From the NCBI GenBank assembly GCA_948470475.1, contig OX419341.1, forward strand, positions 24,261,888-24,325,887: a stretch of 64,000 nucleotides of DNA, written 5' to 3'. This DNA comes from Galaxea fascicularis. Its lineage: Eukaryota > Cnidaria > Anthozoa > Scleractinia > Euphylliidae. Below, piece after piece: positions 40,171 through 50,842 of this stretch (positions are counted from its first letter, which is position 1; the number at the start of each line of letters is the position of its first letter). The notes under the pieces were generated by a model. It saw nothing but the letters and a program-made list of their open reading frames with translations. It did not search any database and had not been told where the DNA came from. A program made the translations under genes and the position numbers.

Positions 40171-43100
40171 TATGGGCGGCCATCACCGCCAAAAATACAG
40201 CAATGTCGAAAGGAACAGAGTAAGGAGAAATGGTACATTGGTGTATTTCAAAATAGAATAAATGATTTAGTAATGATGCAGCCTAAATACAAACGGCCCG
40301 GTTGTCTTTTGTGAAATGGTTTACACAAACAACAAACGAAATAAGAAGACGAGAAATGGTCTAGCCATTGATGTTGAAATGGATTAGAATACGGAGAATC
40401 GGTCTATCTAAATATGAATCGGCCTACCTTTCAAACGCAAAATAGTACAGTGTGTCAGCAAACGGTCTGGTTTACTGTTGTTAAATGGAATAAATGATTT
40501 AGCAATGATGCAGCCTAAATACAAACGGCCCGGTTGTCTTTTGTGAAATGGTTTACACAAACAACAAACGAAATAAGAAGACGAGAAATGGTCTAGCCAT
40601 TGATGTTGAAATGGATTAGAATACGGAGAATCGGTCTATCTAAATATGAATCGGCCTACCTTTCAAACGCAAAATAGTACAGTGTGTCAGCAAACGGTCT
40701 GGTTTACTGTTGTTAAATGGAATAAATGATTTAGCAATGATGCAGCCTAAATACAAACGGCCCGGTTGTCTTTTGTGAAATGGTTTACACAAACAACAAA
40801 CGAAATAAGAAGACGAGAAATGGTCTAGCCATTGATGTTGAAATGGATTAGAATACGGAGAATAGGTCTATGTAAATATGAATCGGCCTACCTTTCAAAC
40901 GCAAAATGGTAGAGTGTGTCAGCAAACGGTCTGGTTTACTGTTGTTAAACGGTTTAGCTTAACCGAGCGTGGCTTAAGAAATCATCAAATCGTTGAACGT
41001 GCCGACAAATGGTTCAATGTAATGTGAAACGGTTTAACGAACACACAAATGGTTTAGCAAGACGACGACGATTGATTTAGCGTAGTGATAAATGGCTCAG
41101 CCAAACAACAAATGATTCAGTCGGAACTCGTACCTTTCAGTCAAATAACAAATGAATCGGCCTAACGTGAAATGGTTTAGGGAAAAGACAAATAGTTTTC
41201 CACAGTGTTAAATGGTTTGATCTGACAACAAACGGTTTACGGCATCGCGTGACGTACGAACAGTGCCTTGCGCCGAACCGCCAAAAATACAGAAGTGAAA
41301 TGGAACAGCGAAACGTGAAATGGCACAGCGAAGCGGTGTGAAATGGAACAGTCCATGTGGGGTCTGACGTCAATAACTGGAAATTTGGCGCGAAATCAAC
41401 TTGTGGCGGCTACGAGTTACTGAGTGCCCACAACAACTCGCCGGATAAATAATCGTATCCTACAACTCCTGCTTTTTACCTTTAACAACTATATAATGTT
41501 AGTCTTGAAGTATTTTGCCTTAATGCCAGGAGACGCAGTAGTATAAACTACAATGATATTTTGTCAAAGTAGAGAACGGTTTTTTTTCCCGATATCGCAT
41601 GATTTAGACAGGTTTTTCTTGTTTCGTTAATCGGCATTTCTACTATAAAAGACTCCTTTAGTTCACTCGAAGAACAACCGAGGAAGAAATGTGTTTTTCG
41701 AACGAAATCGCTTGATCAGCCGGTTGCTAATCTCAGGAAAGCTTCCTATTTGTAGAGAGCTGGCACTTCTCATTAGTCATATGACTTTGCATTCGTTGCA
41801 TATCAAAGCCATTATCTTTTCGTCTGTCAAGGGACTGTGTGATGTGACTCTATTATCTACTAGATCTCCTTTTGTCACGGTTTTGTTCAAAACATTTTAA
41901 CTTATCAGGGTCACTTATTTCCATCGTTATAATTTACAGCATTTCTGTTTTGCATGCAAGAAAATTAGCTACGAGAGGGCGAAAATACTATTTTGAGCTG
42001 TAGTTTAAACAGATACCATCGACGATAAAATGAGTGTTTCAAAACAGCTTAGTAAGCGCCATCATGTTTTCCTCTAATCTCACAGACACCGCAACCGGCT
42101 GATCGAGCGATTTCGTTCGAAAAACACATTTCTTCCTCGGTTGTTCTTCGAGTGAACTAAAGGAGTCTTTTATAGTAGAAATGCCGATTAACGAAACAAG
42201 AAAAACCTGTCTAAATCATGCGATATCGGGAAAAAAAACCGTTCTCTACTTTGACAAAATATCATTGTAGTTTATACTACTGCGTCTCCTGGCATTAAGG
42301 CAAAATACTTCAAGACTAACATTATATAGTTGTTAAAGGTAAAAAGCAGGAGTTGTAGGATACGATTATTTATCCGGCGAGTTGTTGTGGGCACTCAGTA
42401 ACTCGTAGCCGCCACAAGTTGATTTCGCGCCAAATTTCCAGTTATTGACGTCAGACCCCACATGGACTGTTCCATTTCACACCGCTTCGCTGTGCCATTT
42501 CACGTTTCGCTGTTCCATTTCACTTCTGTATTTTTGGCGGTTCGGCGCAAGGCACTGTTCGTACGTCACGCGATGCCGTAAACCGTTTGTTGTCAGATCA
42601 AACCATTTAACACTGTGGAAAACTATTTGTCTTTTCCCTAAACCATTTCACGTTAGGCCGATTCATTTGTTATTTGACTGAAAGGTACGAGTTCCGACTG
42701 AATCATTTGTTGTTTGGCTGAGCCATTTATCACTACGCTAAATCAATCGTCGTCGTCTTGCTAAACCATTTGTGTGTTCGTTAAACCGTTTCACATTACA
42801 TTGAACCATTTGTCGGCACGTTCAACGATTTGATGATTTCTTAAGCCACGCTCGGTTAAGCTAAACCGTTTAACAACAGTAAACCAGACCGTTTGCTGAC
42901 ACACTCTACCATTTTGCGTTTGAAAGGTAGGCCGATTCATATTTACATAGACCTATTCTCCGTATTCTAATCCATTTCAACATCAATGGCTAGACCATTT
43001 CTCGTCTTCTTATTTCGTTTGTTGTTTGTGTAAACCATTTCACAAAAGACAACCGGGCCGTTTGTATTTAGGCAGCATCATTACTAAATCATTTATTCTA

Positions 43101-43183
43101 TTTTGAAATACACCAATGTACCATTTCTCCTTACTCTGTTCCTTTCGACATTGCTGTATTTTTGGCGGTGATGGCCGCCCATA
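40171..43183. mobile_element. Foldback (FB-like) element with 1.1-1.6 kb inverted arms
   Basis: Left arm about 40171-41727, right arm about 42092-43183, nearly identical inverted copies around a spacer of about 360 bp. Ends tatgggcggccatcaccgcc and complement; 6-bp duplication caactc on both sides (40165-40170, 43184-43189). The arms are built from a degenerate 'aaatggtttag' motif repeated dozens of times, as in Drosophila FB elements. The left arm holds three 232-bp tandem units (from 40257, 40489, 40721) and the right arm one, explaining the length difference. No transposase; the identical 78-codon frames at 41137-41373 and 42445-42681 are mirror artefacts. Confidence 0.88.
40257..40952 (+). 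repeat. Triplicated 232-bp unit in the foldback left arm
   Basis: Units begin at 40257, 40489 and 40721 with 'aataaatgatttag'. The first two are almost identical, while the third differs at several sites shared with the single right-arm copy. That makes the third the ancestral unit and the outer two later expansions. Confidence 0.85.
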
Positions 43184-43564
43184 CAACTCGCAGTCACGAC
43201 ATGTGAGGGAACACTGGATGTAGTTTTTAAAAGACTGTTTAAACGAGGCGGAGCGAGATTATGGAGAATCTTAGACAAAATGATTGCTAGTTGCTAAGAA
43301 CGCCTTCGCTCCAGGGAATCCCAGCCGAGGTCACTGAGTAAAGTGGACGATCTAATATTTAAGTTGGAGAAAGTGATTAAGCGTGCAGCCCTATTTTGTA
43401 GTTTTTGGAGTCTCTCAGATTGGCACACACCTATGCTGCCCCACAAGGAGCTACATCAAAGTAAGGTTGAATGAGAGCTTTATAAGTCACAATAAGAGTC
43501 TCACGGGGAACCAAGTTTCTAACACGTCTGATAGCCCCGAGGCCGGCGGATACTTTTTTGACAA

Positions 43565-43718
43565 CGCCAGTGATAGGGACAGACGACACGAAAATAGCGC
43601 AGTACAAACTCTTTACTAAAGTACAACAAAGCCTTTACAAATGGCTGAGTAAAACAACAACACGGTTCACGAGGAGACGCCCGCATAGCGCATGCGCGGC
43701 CGACAATAACCGCTGGCG
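43565..43718 (-). repeat. 3' LTR of the Ty3/gypsy-like element
   Basis: About 154 bp, identical by eye to 48919-49072. It follows the AGAAGAAG-type polypurine tract in element orientation. It ends at the LINE piece carrying KKVSAGLG. Confidence 0.88.
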
Positions 43719-43861
43719 CAACTTCTTCTTCTTCTGAGTAAATAGAAAACTAACGTGTACAAAGTAAAAGAAACCTAACAAAAAGGTTGTGACCGACAAC
43801 AACTGTTATTGATAGTACTTAATTAAACGGGCTATTTCGGAAGTAACTGTCACCTAAAACA

Positions 43862-46800
43862 CTAGTCAAGAATGTACTCCTGTAAGTATGCTGGAGGTCG
43901 GCGGGTTCGCTGGGGTCTTGGTTCAGATGGAACAGAGACAGGAATATGATCAGTGTCAGCGGGGGTGATGTCTTCTTGGTGCGGGACGTGGTGCGGGGAG
44001 GAGGCTGGAGGTTCAGGGCTAGGCGGACGTAACAGATCCGGTGGGGCAGAGGGCTGTTGGCACGGCTGAGGCTGCTCAGCAATCTCCTCACATTCGTCGT
44101 CGTCAAGTGTAGGGACAACAGAATGGGATGAAGGTGGTGGAAGGGTGTGTGGTACAGTGTAGCACTCGGCTAGCTTCACCTTGTAAGACGTAGCCCTGAG
44201 TTGCGAGCCGGAGAACTTCTTGATGAAGCACCATTCGCCATCGATACTAACAATGAGATAGCGGTCACGGGCGCGTGACTTGTTTCGGTCACTCTTCATG
44301 TAAACCAGGTCTCCAACCTGCAAGGGGGGAACGGGAGCTTGTGGCCGGTAGCCGCCTTTGGCTGCTTCGCTGAAAGGATGGTTGGCTTGGCGGGCTTTTT
44401 GTTTCGCTAAAATGAGTTGTAAGTCATTGATGGGTATCTGCTCATTGGAGAACTGGTTCCGTTGTGTCCAAAGCTCCCGTGAGGAAAGGCCTTGGCTGCG
44501 GAGTCGCGAGTTGAGCCGGGCAGTGGCAATGGCAAGACTGAGCTCAGTAACTGGGCCTCCACCGGGCTCCTGGCGCAATAGCTCTTCTTCTAGTTCCAGC
44601 ACGGCTCGTTCGGCAACAGGATTTTTGTTGGTGTTTTTGACGCGGCCAACTTCGACAGAGACGCCGAGATGTTGTAAGGCGTGGGTGTTTTTTAGCGAGA
44701 CGAATCCAGGTGCAGGGTCGACACGAATCACAGCTTGGGGACCATCGAGGGGGTGTAGACCCACCACTAATCGGGCAAGGGCATCACGAAGGGTATCACT
44801 CTTCTCGTCGGGTACAAGGCACGATGTAGTGTAAGAGGTGGCACATTCTCGCAAAAGTAAGATGAATTGGCGACAGCGTCTAATGATATCGGCTGCAAAT
44901 GACACGCCTACAACTTCGGGTGGATCGTCTGAGGACTGACTGGTAAGGGAGGTAGGGAACTTCTTGAGTGAGGCACAAGTGTGGCAGGAGTCTGATACTC
45001 GAGCGATAGCGGCACTCATATCCAGGGCAAAGAAGTGACGCTGTATGACCATTTGAAGTTGGTGCTTAGAGGGGTGGTCAAGCTTGATGTGAAGAGCAGT
45101 AAGTAGGCCATCAAGTACGGAACGAGGTACGACGATCAACTCAATGGGGCGGGAGAGCGGTTGTTGACGCTGAACGACGAGCAGACCATCCTTGGAAATG
45201 GAAGTGACGTTAAGGTAGCGCTTTACGTCTCTGATATTAGTCAGCTTTTTGGAAGGGCGGGTGCCCTGTTTCAGGTGGGCACAGACACGCCGTAGATCGG
45301 GGCACTCATTTTGAACACTGAACCATGCAGGTCTGCTGGTGAAGGGGAGGCGCTTGGTGTTGTCAAGGACATCTTGAGTGGAGATGCCACGTACTACAGA
45401 AGACTCTGATTCGTGTACGAAAGAGCAAATTTGGCAGTTCGGTTCAGTGCACTCGGGGGCATTGCGACTGGCAAAGTCCGAGGGTAAATTGGCGGTGCCA
45501 GCGAGATGCTGGAGGATAACTTGGTATCTACTGATGGTGGTCAAAAAGGAGGTAACACGTGGACTGGCAGAAAATTCGCCTCGGCAGAGTTTCTGTAGGG
45601 CTTGAACGCAGGGCTGGCTATCTGTCAAAACGCAGGCACGGTGCTTGGATTGGATGATGAAGGGGCTAAAGTGTTTTACCGCAGCTGCTATGGACAGCGC
45701 TTCGACCTCACAGGGTAACCATGTGACCTGATGTTTGCGTAGTTTAGAGCTGAAGAAGCCGGCAAGGAGAAGGCGGTCCTGGCGGGTAACGTACAAGGTG
45801 GCTCCGAGACCGCGTCGGGTGACTGAGCCATCAGTCACAATCCAGAGCTGGTCAGAGGCACGGGGGAGAACGATAGACTTGTGTGTGAGAAGGGCATCTT
45901 GTGCAGTGGAGAATTTCTGACGAAGGTTGGCATCCCACTGGATGTGGTCTTGAGACTGTAGATCGGCCAAGGATGACTCAAGTGGATCCATAAGTTGAGA
46001 GCAGTGGGGGAGGACACGGCTAAGGACTTTGTAGGCGCCGATGAAGGAACGCATACCTTTCACAGACTCTGGAGGAGAGCAGGTTGCGAGTGCAGCAACG
46101 CGGTGGGGGCTTGCAGATAAGGAGCCTTGTGACCAGATCCAACCCAATATGGTGGTTGTTTTGGGGCATATGACAGTCTTAGTGGCAGACAGACGGAGGT
46201 TACACCGGGCAAGGGCGCCAAGTATACGAGACCAGTTAGTTAAAAGTTCTTGCGGGGTGTCGCCGCCACAATAAAGATCGTCGGCGAGTTTTGTAGCGCA
46301 TCCCTCTTGGAGGAAGTCACCGAGGACACGACACATTAACTCCTCCAATGCGGTCTCTGAACCAGGCATTCCCATGGCTGACCTGGTATATACTCTGATG
46401 CCGCGAAACGGAGTGGCCACACCGCAGTATTTCATGGAGGCCTTTGATAGAGGTATCTGGTAAAAGGCACGGGTGAGGTCAGACTTTATTATATACTTCC
46501 ATGGGGCAATGGTGCGGAGAGTAGAATCGACGTCGGGCATCAGGGAGGGTTGTGGTTTGCTGTAGCGTCCAACGTCTGTGAAGGCTGTAACGAGACGAAA
46601 ACCGCCAGAGGGTTTTTTAACGAGAAATGAAGGATTGAGGTACTCAACGGTAACTCCGATGTCCTCCGGACGCCGGAAGACCTGGCATTGTTCTAACTCG
46701 TCGAATTTCTGTTGCAATTCGACCAGCTTGTCACGGGAATATTGGGGAACACGGCCTTTGCGTTGTGGAGGCTGCACAGGTCCCATATTGACAGAGGCTT

Positions 46801-48733
46801 GGACAGGACCAGCTATGCCGTTGTAACCAACAATGGCAGAATTAAAAACTTCGTCGTGAGTCTGGAGCACTTCGCGGAACTGTTTGCGAATGGTGTCCGG
46901 TAGGATGTTGTCAGGGTCAATTTCAACGGCATCTGAGAAGAACCCGGGATGAGGTGAGATGCTTCCACCAGGGTGGGGAGGTGGTGGGTGTGGACCAACA
47001 GGTGGCGAGGGAGCCACAGCTGTGGTGTGGCGAGCTTGGCAGAGATGTTCGTGGCGTCGGACAGTCCTTGGCTCAGCAGTGTCGTTGACTAAACGAACTC
47101 TACTAGCAACTGCTTCTACAATTTGGGGCTGAGGCCAAAGTTGTGAAACTTTGGAGCATTTGTTGGATGGTGCATCGGTACGGGCTTCTATGGCCAAGGT
47201 GCAGTCGGGATCTATATGAGGTGGTAGGTCCAGCTCAAGATATTCCCCAGGGAGGACCACTGTTGTAGGGGCGGACGAGCGTAACACATAAGACTGGGTG
47301 CGACGGACGGCGTGAGCCTGGGAACTGGCACTTGACTCGGGATGGTAGGCCAGTATTTCTGAGCCTTGGATAAGAACCTGACCCTTTGCTGGGCGAACGG
47401 ATATATCATTAGTGATCATAAATGGAGTTCCAGCTAAAACGTCAACATCTAAGTCTTCTACTACGAGGGCATCGAGGGTCAGGTATTTGCCAGCTCGTGA
47501 AAGAGTGAGGTGGGTCTCGCCAACAACGACAAGAGGCGTAACTCCATCTGCTTGTAGGGCCTGCTGGGATGTTTTCACGATGGGAGCGGCGATGCTACGG
47601 GCGACAGAGGCCTTGATCATGCTGGTTTCGGCACCAGTGTCTAAGGTGAGTTTAAGCGAGTGGTGATGGTAGAAGGCATTGAAATGGGGTGATTGCTTTG
47701 TGCTTACACGGCGAGACACAACCCTGGCCGAGGAATGGGGCGAAGAAGCAAATTCCTCCACATCAGGTGGACAGAAGAAATCAGAGTCGGTGGGGTCATC
47801 GTCGTCATCTAGGCTACTTGCGAGGCGTGCTTTGGCGAGGAAAGCGCGATCTTCGGCAGGTAGGTAAGTGCACTGACTTAAGAAGTGACGGTCATTACGT
47901 CCAGCCTGCTTACACAAGGGGCAAGACTTGACTTGTGGTTTAGTGTATGCCTTTTGGGAGCGGTTGTAAGGGCCCCTCGGAGGCGGCTGTCTGAACTTCG
48001 ATGCCGTGGAACGCAAGATTTTAGCATCAACATTGTTATTGATCTCTTCCAGGAGGGAATCCAATGCTTGAGAAATTTCAGGTTTGAGAGATGCAAGAGA
48101 CTTGGACCGGAGCTCAGTACCGTAGCGTTGCTTAACCAAACTGGGGAGGTCTGGGTGGACTAATCTCAACCATGTTAGTACTACAAGATTTTCTAGAGTG
48201 GGAGACATTTCCTCGTCGGTGTCGGGAACTTCGCCATGGTGTGAGATATTTCCATTTGCCAATAATAAATTATCTTCAATAAAGGACATCAGACGTTGAT
48301 AGAGATCCTCGGGGCGCTCAGCAGGGGCAAGTGTGATGTTGTTGAAGTCGAGGAAGTGAGCACCGGTTGATTGGAAACCGAAGTGAAGGCGAATCGCTTG
48401 CCAGATAGAGCTCATGGAGGTTGAGTTCTTGACGATGGTGTTACGAGAAATTACAGGACAATAGTTCGCAATTTGTCCAAGCATTAATTCAAGATGAGTA
48501 CACTTTTGTTGTGCTGTTCTACGGGAAGCTAGAGGAACGGATTCGGGGTCGTCCTGGAGGCCGCGACGAGGGCTGCCGGGGGATTTCTTCAACCATGTCA
48601 CGCCATCAGCGAGGAAGCCCGCGAAATTGCGGTCGAGGGAAAGAATGTACTGAAGATTTTGTCTCCAGGCTTCGAACGACGTTATCGTTTCTTGTTTGGT
48701 TAAGGACCACTGTTTTGGTGCTCTTGGATTCAT
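43862..48733 (-). CDS. Gag-Pol polyprotein of the Ty3/gypsy-like element
   Basis: 1,623 codons from the ATG at 48733. Domains by residue: Gag 1-260; zinc knuckle near 271-288 (CPLCKQ...HFLSQC); aspartic protease at 365-370 (DTGAET); RT about 695-870 with SDLTRAFYQI and the unusual active-site LADDLY at 816-821 instead of Y-x-DD; RNase H from TDGS at 967-970; integrase zinc region (H, H, CHTC) about 1215-1253 and DDE triad near D1282, D1339, E1375; a proline-rich C-terminus. Order PR-RT-RH-IN fits Ty3/gypsy. Gag and Pol are fused without frameshift. It acts in cytoplasmic particles and then in the nucleus. No disabling mutation seen. Confidence 0.9.
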   Translation of the reverse strand: MNPRAPKQWSLTKQETITSFEAWRQNLQYILSLDRNFAGFLADGVTWLKKSPGSPRRGLQDDPESVPLASRRTAQQKCTHLELMLGQIANYCPVISRNTIVKNSTSMSSIWQAIRLHFGFQSTGAHFLDFNNITLAPAERPEDLYQRLMSFIEDNLLLANGNISHHGEVPDTDEEMSPTLENLVVLTWLRLVHPDLPSLVKQRYGTELRSKSLASLKPEISQALDSLLEEINNNVDAKILRSTASKFRQPPPRGPYNRSQKAYTKPQVKSCPLCKQAGRNDRHFLSQCTYLPAEDRAFLAKARLASSLDDDDDPTDSDFFCPPDVEEFASSPHSSARVVSRRVSTKQSPHFNAFYHHHSLKLTLDTGAETSMIKASVARSIAAPIVKTSQQALQADGVTPLVVVGETHLTLSRAGKYLTLDALVVEDLDVDVLAGTPFMITNDISVRPAKGQVLIQGSEILAYHPESSASSQAHAVRRTQSYVLRSSAPTTVVLPGEYLELDLPPHIDPDCTLAIEARTDAPSNKCSKVSQLWPQPQIVEAVASRVRLVNDTAEPRTVRRHEHLCQARHTTAVAPSPPVGPHPPPPHPGGSISPHPGFFSDAVEIDPDNILPDTIRKQFREVLQTHDEVFNSAIVGYNGIAGPVQASVNMGPVQPPQRKGRVPQYSRDKLVELQQKFDELEQCQVFRRPEDIGVTVEYLNPSFLVKKPSGGFRLVTAFTDVGRYSKPQPSLMPDVDSTLRTIAPWKYIIKSDLTRAFYQIPLSKASMKYCGVATPFRGIRVYTRSAMGMPGSETALEELMCRVLGDFLQEGCATKLADDLYCGGDTPQELLTNWSRILGALARCNLRLSATKTVICPKTTTILGWIWSQGSLSASPHRVAALATCSPPESVKGMRSFIGAYKVLSRVLPHCSQLMDPLESSLADLQSQDHIQWDANLRQKFSTAQDALLTHKSIVLPRASDQLWIVTDGSVTRRGLGATLYVTRQDRLLLAGFFSSKLRKHQVTWLPCEVEALSIAAAVKHFSPFIIQSKHRACVLTDSQPCVQALQKLCRGEFSASPRVTSFLTTISRYQVILQHLAGTANLPSDFASRNAPECTEPNCQICSFVHESESSVVRGISTQDVLDNTKRLPFTSRPAWFSVQNECPDLRRVCAHLKQGTRPSKKLTNIRDVKRYLNVTSISKDGLLVVQRQQPLSRPIELIVVPRSVLDGLLTALHIKLDHPSKHQLQMVIQRHFFALDMSAAIARVSDSCHTCASLKKFPTSLTSQSSDDPPEVVGVSFAADIIRRCRQFILLLRECATSYTTSCLVPDEKSDTLRDALARLVVGLHPLDGPQAVIRVDPAPGFVSLKNTHALQHLGVSVEVGRVKNTNKNPVAERAVLELEEELLRQEPGGGPVTELSLAIATARLNSRLRSQGLSSRELWTQRNQFSNEQIPINDLQLILAKQKARQANHPFSEAAKGGYRPQAPVPPLQVGDLVYMKSDRNKSRARDRYLIVSIDGEWCFIKKFSGSQLRATSYKVKLAECYTVPHTLPPPSSHSVVPTLDDDECEEIAEQPQPCQQPSAPPDLLRPPSPEPPASSPHHVPHQEDITPADTDHIPVSVPSEPRPQRTRRPPAYLQEYILD

Positions 48734-48918
48734 TTCGTGTTCTTAAATGAATAGAGGAAAGGCAAAATGTGTACTTATCTGTGAGTCCCTGAGTATTGTT
48801 GACACAGCTATCGACTAAGCTGTTTCGCTAGTTCCTCGCTTGGAAATCGGTCGACGATCCGTTATGGGCTGGCTGTCTCTAAGTACGAGACGAGGGTAAG
48901 TTCCAACTGCTGCCACCA

Positions 48919-49072
48919 CGCCAGTGATAGGGACAGACGACACGAAAATAGCGCAGTACAAACTCTTTACTAAAGTACAACAAAGCCTTTACAAATGGCT
49001 GAGTAAAACAACAACACGGTTCACGAGGAGACGCCCGCATAGCGCATGCGCGGCCGACAATAACCGCTGGCG
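48919..49072 (-). repeat. 5' LTR of the Ty3/gypsy-like element
   Basis: Identical partner of 43565-43718. Its short length leaves little room for U3, so the promoter must be compact. The primer-binding-like sequence lies immediately inside (about 48907-48918). Confidence 0.88.
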
Positions 49073-49492
49073 CAATGTTATCAATGTGGGAGTCCCAAGA
49101 TAAGTTCTCATCCAAATCAATACCAAGATACTTGCAGGTTTTAGCTCTTTCTAAGCGATGTTCATCGATTTTTACATCAAACTGGTAGTTTAAGTTAGCC
49201 AATTTGGTATGGTTACCAATAATAGAGCATTTAGTTTTTTGACATTTAGACTGTTTAATAACTTGTAGCCAGGTCTTAATTTCGGCTACGTCATTATTTA
49301 ATTTGTATGGTAAGTCGGCTGGATTATTTGAACTTAGAGTAAGACTTCTGTCGTCAGCGTACATTCTTGGCACAGAGTACAGGAGGCACACAGGAAGGTC
49401 GTTTATATAGACTAAAAACAATAGTGGTCCCAGGATCGATCCCTGTGGGACACCTCAAGTAATGGGGCAATAGTCCGATAAGTGGCCATTTA

Positions 49493-50700
49493 GGGGCCGA
49501 CCATTTAACTTTTGAGGGGGGGGATGGGTGATTTCTGGTCAGCAAGTTTTTTTTTTTTCGAGCAACCTGGTGGGCAGGATATTTTTTTCCCTCCTAAATG
49601 CTCTGCAGGATATTTTTTTTTCTCTCCTCATTTCTCTGCAGGATTTTTTTTTTCCTCAAAAAGGTGTCGTGTTTACATTTACATAATGTATTTACATTTA
49701 CATTGTGATTATTGCAGTAATAGTTCTATTATGGAGCTGCAAAGCCTTAAAATGTTGTAAGCTATACAAAATCATTCTTGTATAGCTACATGCTATGTTT
49801 TCGGAATGTCATTCTTTAGAATCATTTAATATTACCTATAACAATATTCCCATGTTATAAAGTGATGCTCCAGAGGTAGATTTGAAAATGTTTAGCTTCT
49901 TAATTAAAAAAAATAGCAAAAAGCAGTTCAGAAATGCTCGTAGCATGGTAATTACTGCTAGAATCATTAGTCACAATTTAAAAGTGGACTGAAATCTCCA
50001 AAACAAATGTTTTATATATTGTCTTATATTATATGACATTGCAAAAACCTTATCGAGTTCAATAAAGTAATTACCTGAAACTGCTTCAGTTGAAAATATT
50101 AAAAATAAACAAATTATTTTTCTTTGTCTAATAAAACTTGATTCTTCAAACAGAAAAATTTACCTCCATTACTGCTTGTGATAAGCTAACGAGTTTGGAT
50201 ACAGTGCGAGCCAGCAAGCCAGAAATCCCTGATCCCAATAACCGCAAGCTCCCTAAGGAATTGTAGGCTAACTGCAGTGCTAACTAGGCTAGCAAATGTG
50301 TAATTTAGGCTAACCGTAATGGCTTGCATGACTCCTACGACTTGGAGCCATGTGAACCGAGCAAGCTACCTAAGCTAACTGTAGGCCAACCAGTGTGACA
50401 TTTAGGCTAACCAGAGTGTTATTTAGGCCAATCAATGTGTTATTTTAATAGGCTAACCAGAGTGGCTCGCTGGCTTGCAGATTATTCGGAATGGTTGCAG
50501 TTTTGCCGAGAATTGTAAAGCCCCCCAGGAATGATGAAATAGCTTTGCAACATTTTTTTTCTTGCTTGCAGCAGTGCAAGAATTTTTTTTCTATTTCATT
50601 TGTGCTGCATTCAATTTTTTTCTTCCACCAAGCGCTTGCAGGAAATTTTTTTTCAAAATCACCCACCCCCCCCCCCCTCAAGAGTTAAATGGTCGGCCCC
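49493..50700. mobile_element. Non-autonomous PIF/Harbinger-like element (1.2 kb)
   Basis: Terminal inverted repeats 'ggggccgaccatttaac' and complement, continuing imperfectly, and TTA on both sides (49490-49492, 50701-50703), the target used by Harbinger transposases. It interrupts the LINE between KTFV and VPQGSILGP. The interior has poly-T runs with 'ctgcaggata' repeats (49556-49650) and a loose minisatellite of 'taggctaaccagagtg' units (about 50260-50475). No transposase. Confidence 0.8.
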
Positions 50701-50842
50701 TTACAAAGGTTTTCTGCTTACGATTTATTAGGTATGACCTAAACCACTTCAAAGCATGGAAATCCACTCCATAAAGTTGAAGTTTCTGTAGCAGGATCTG
50801 GTGATCTACAGTATCGAAAGCATTTTGGAGTTGGAGAAAAAG

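Larger units (their letters stand above)
43565..49072 (-). mobile_element. Intact Ty3/gypsy-like LTR retrotransposon
   Basis: Identical LTRs of about 154 bp surround one uninterrupted minus-strand gag-pol frame. LTR ends are cgccag/ctggcg inverted. A 3-bp 'caa' occurs at both borders; a clear 5-bp duplication is not visible. A primer-binding-like TGGTGGCAGCAG follows the 5' LTR and an (AGA)n polypurine tract precedes the 3' LTR. Insertion split the CR1-like LINE after SHIDN. Identical LTRs and an open 1,623-codon frame indicate very recent, possibly still competent, insertion. Confidence 0.9.

Noticed and set aside
41137..42681. Two identical 78-codon frames on opposite strands (41137-41373 and 42445-42681)
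   Set aside because: They are mirror images created by the foldback arms and translate the repeated aaatggtttag motif; no domain or splice context.
44358..48750. Many plus-strand frames opposite the gypsy-like polyprotein
   Set aside because: Shadows of the GC-rich minus-strand gag-pol frame; no independent start or domain evidence.
50445..50774. Short frames rich in Phe/Lys near the Harbinger-like right end
   Set aside because: Translations of poly-T/poly-A runs in the terminal region of the element.
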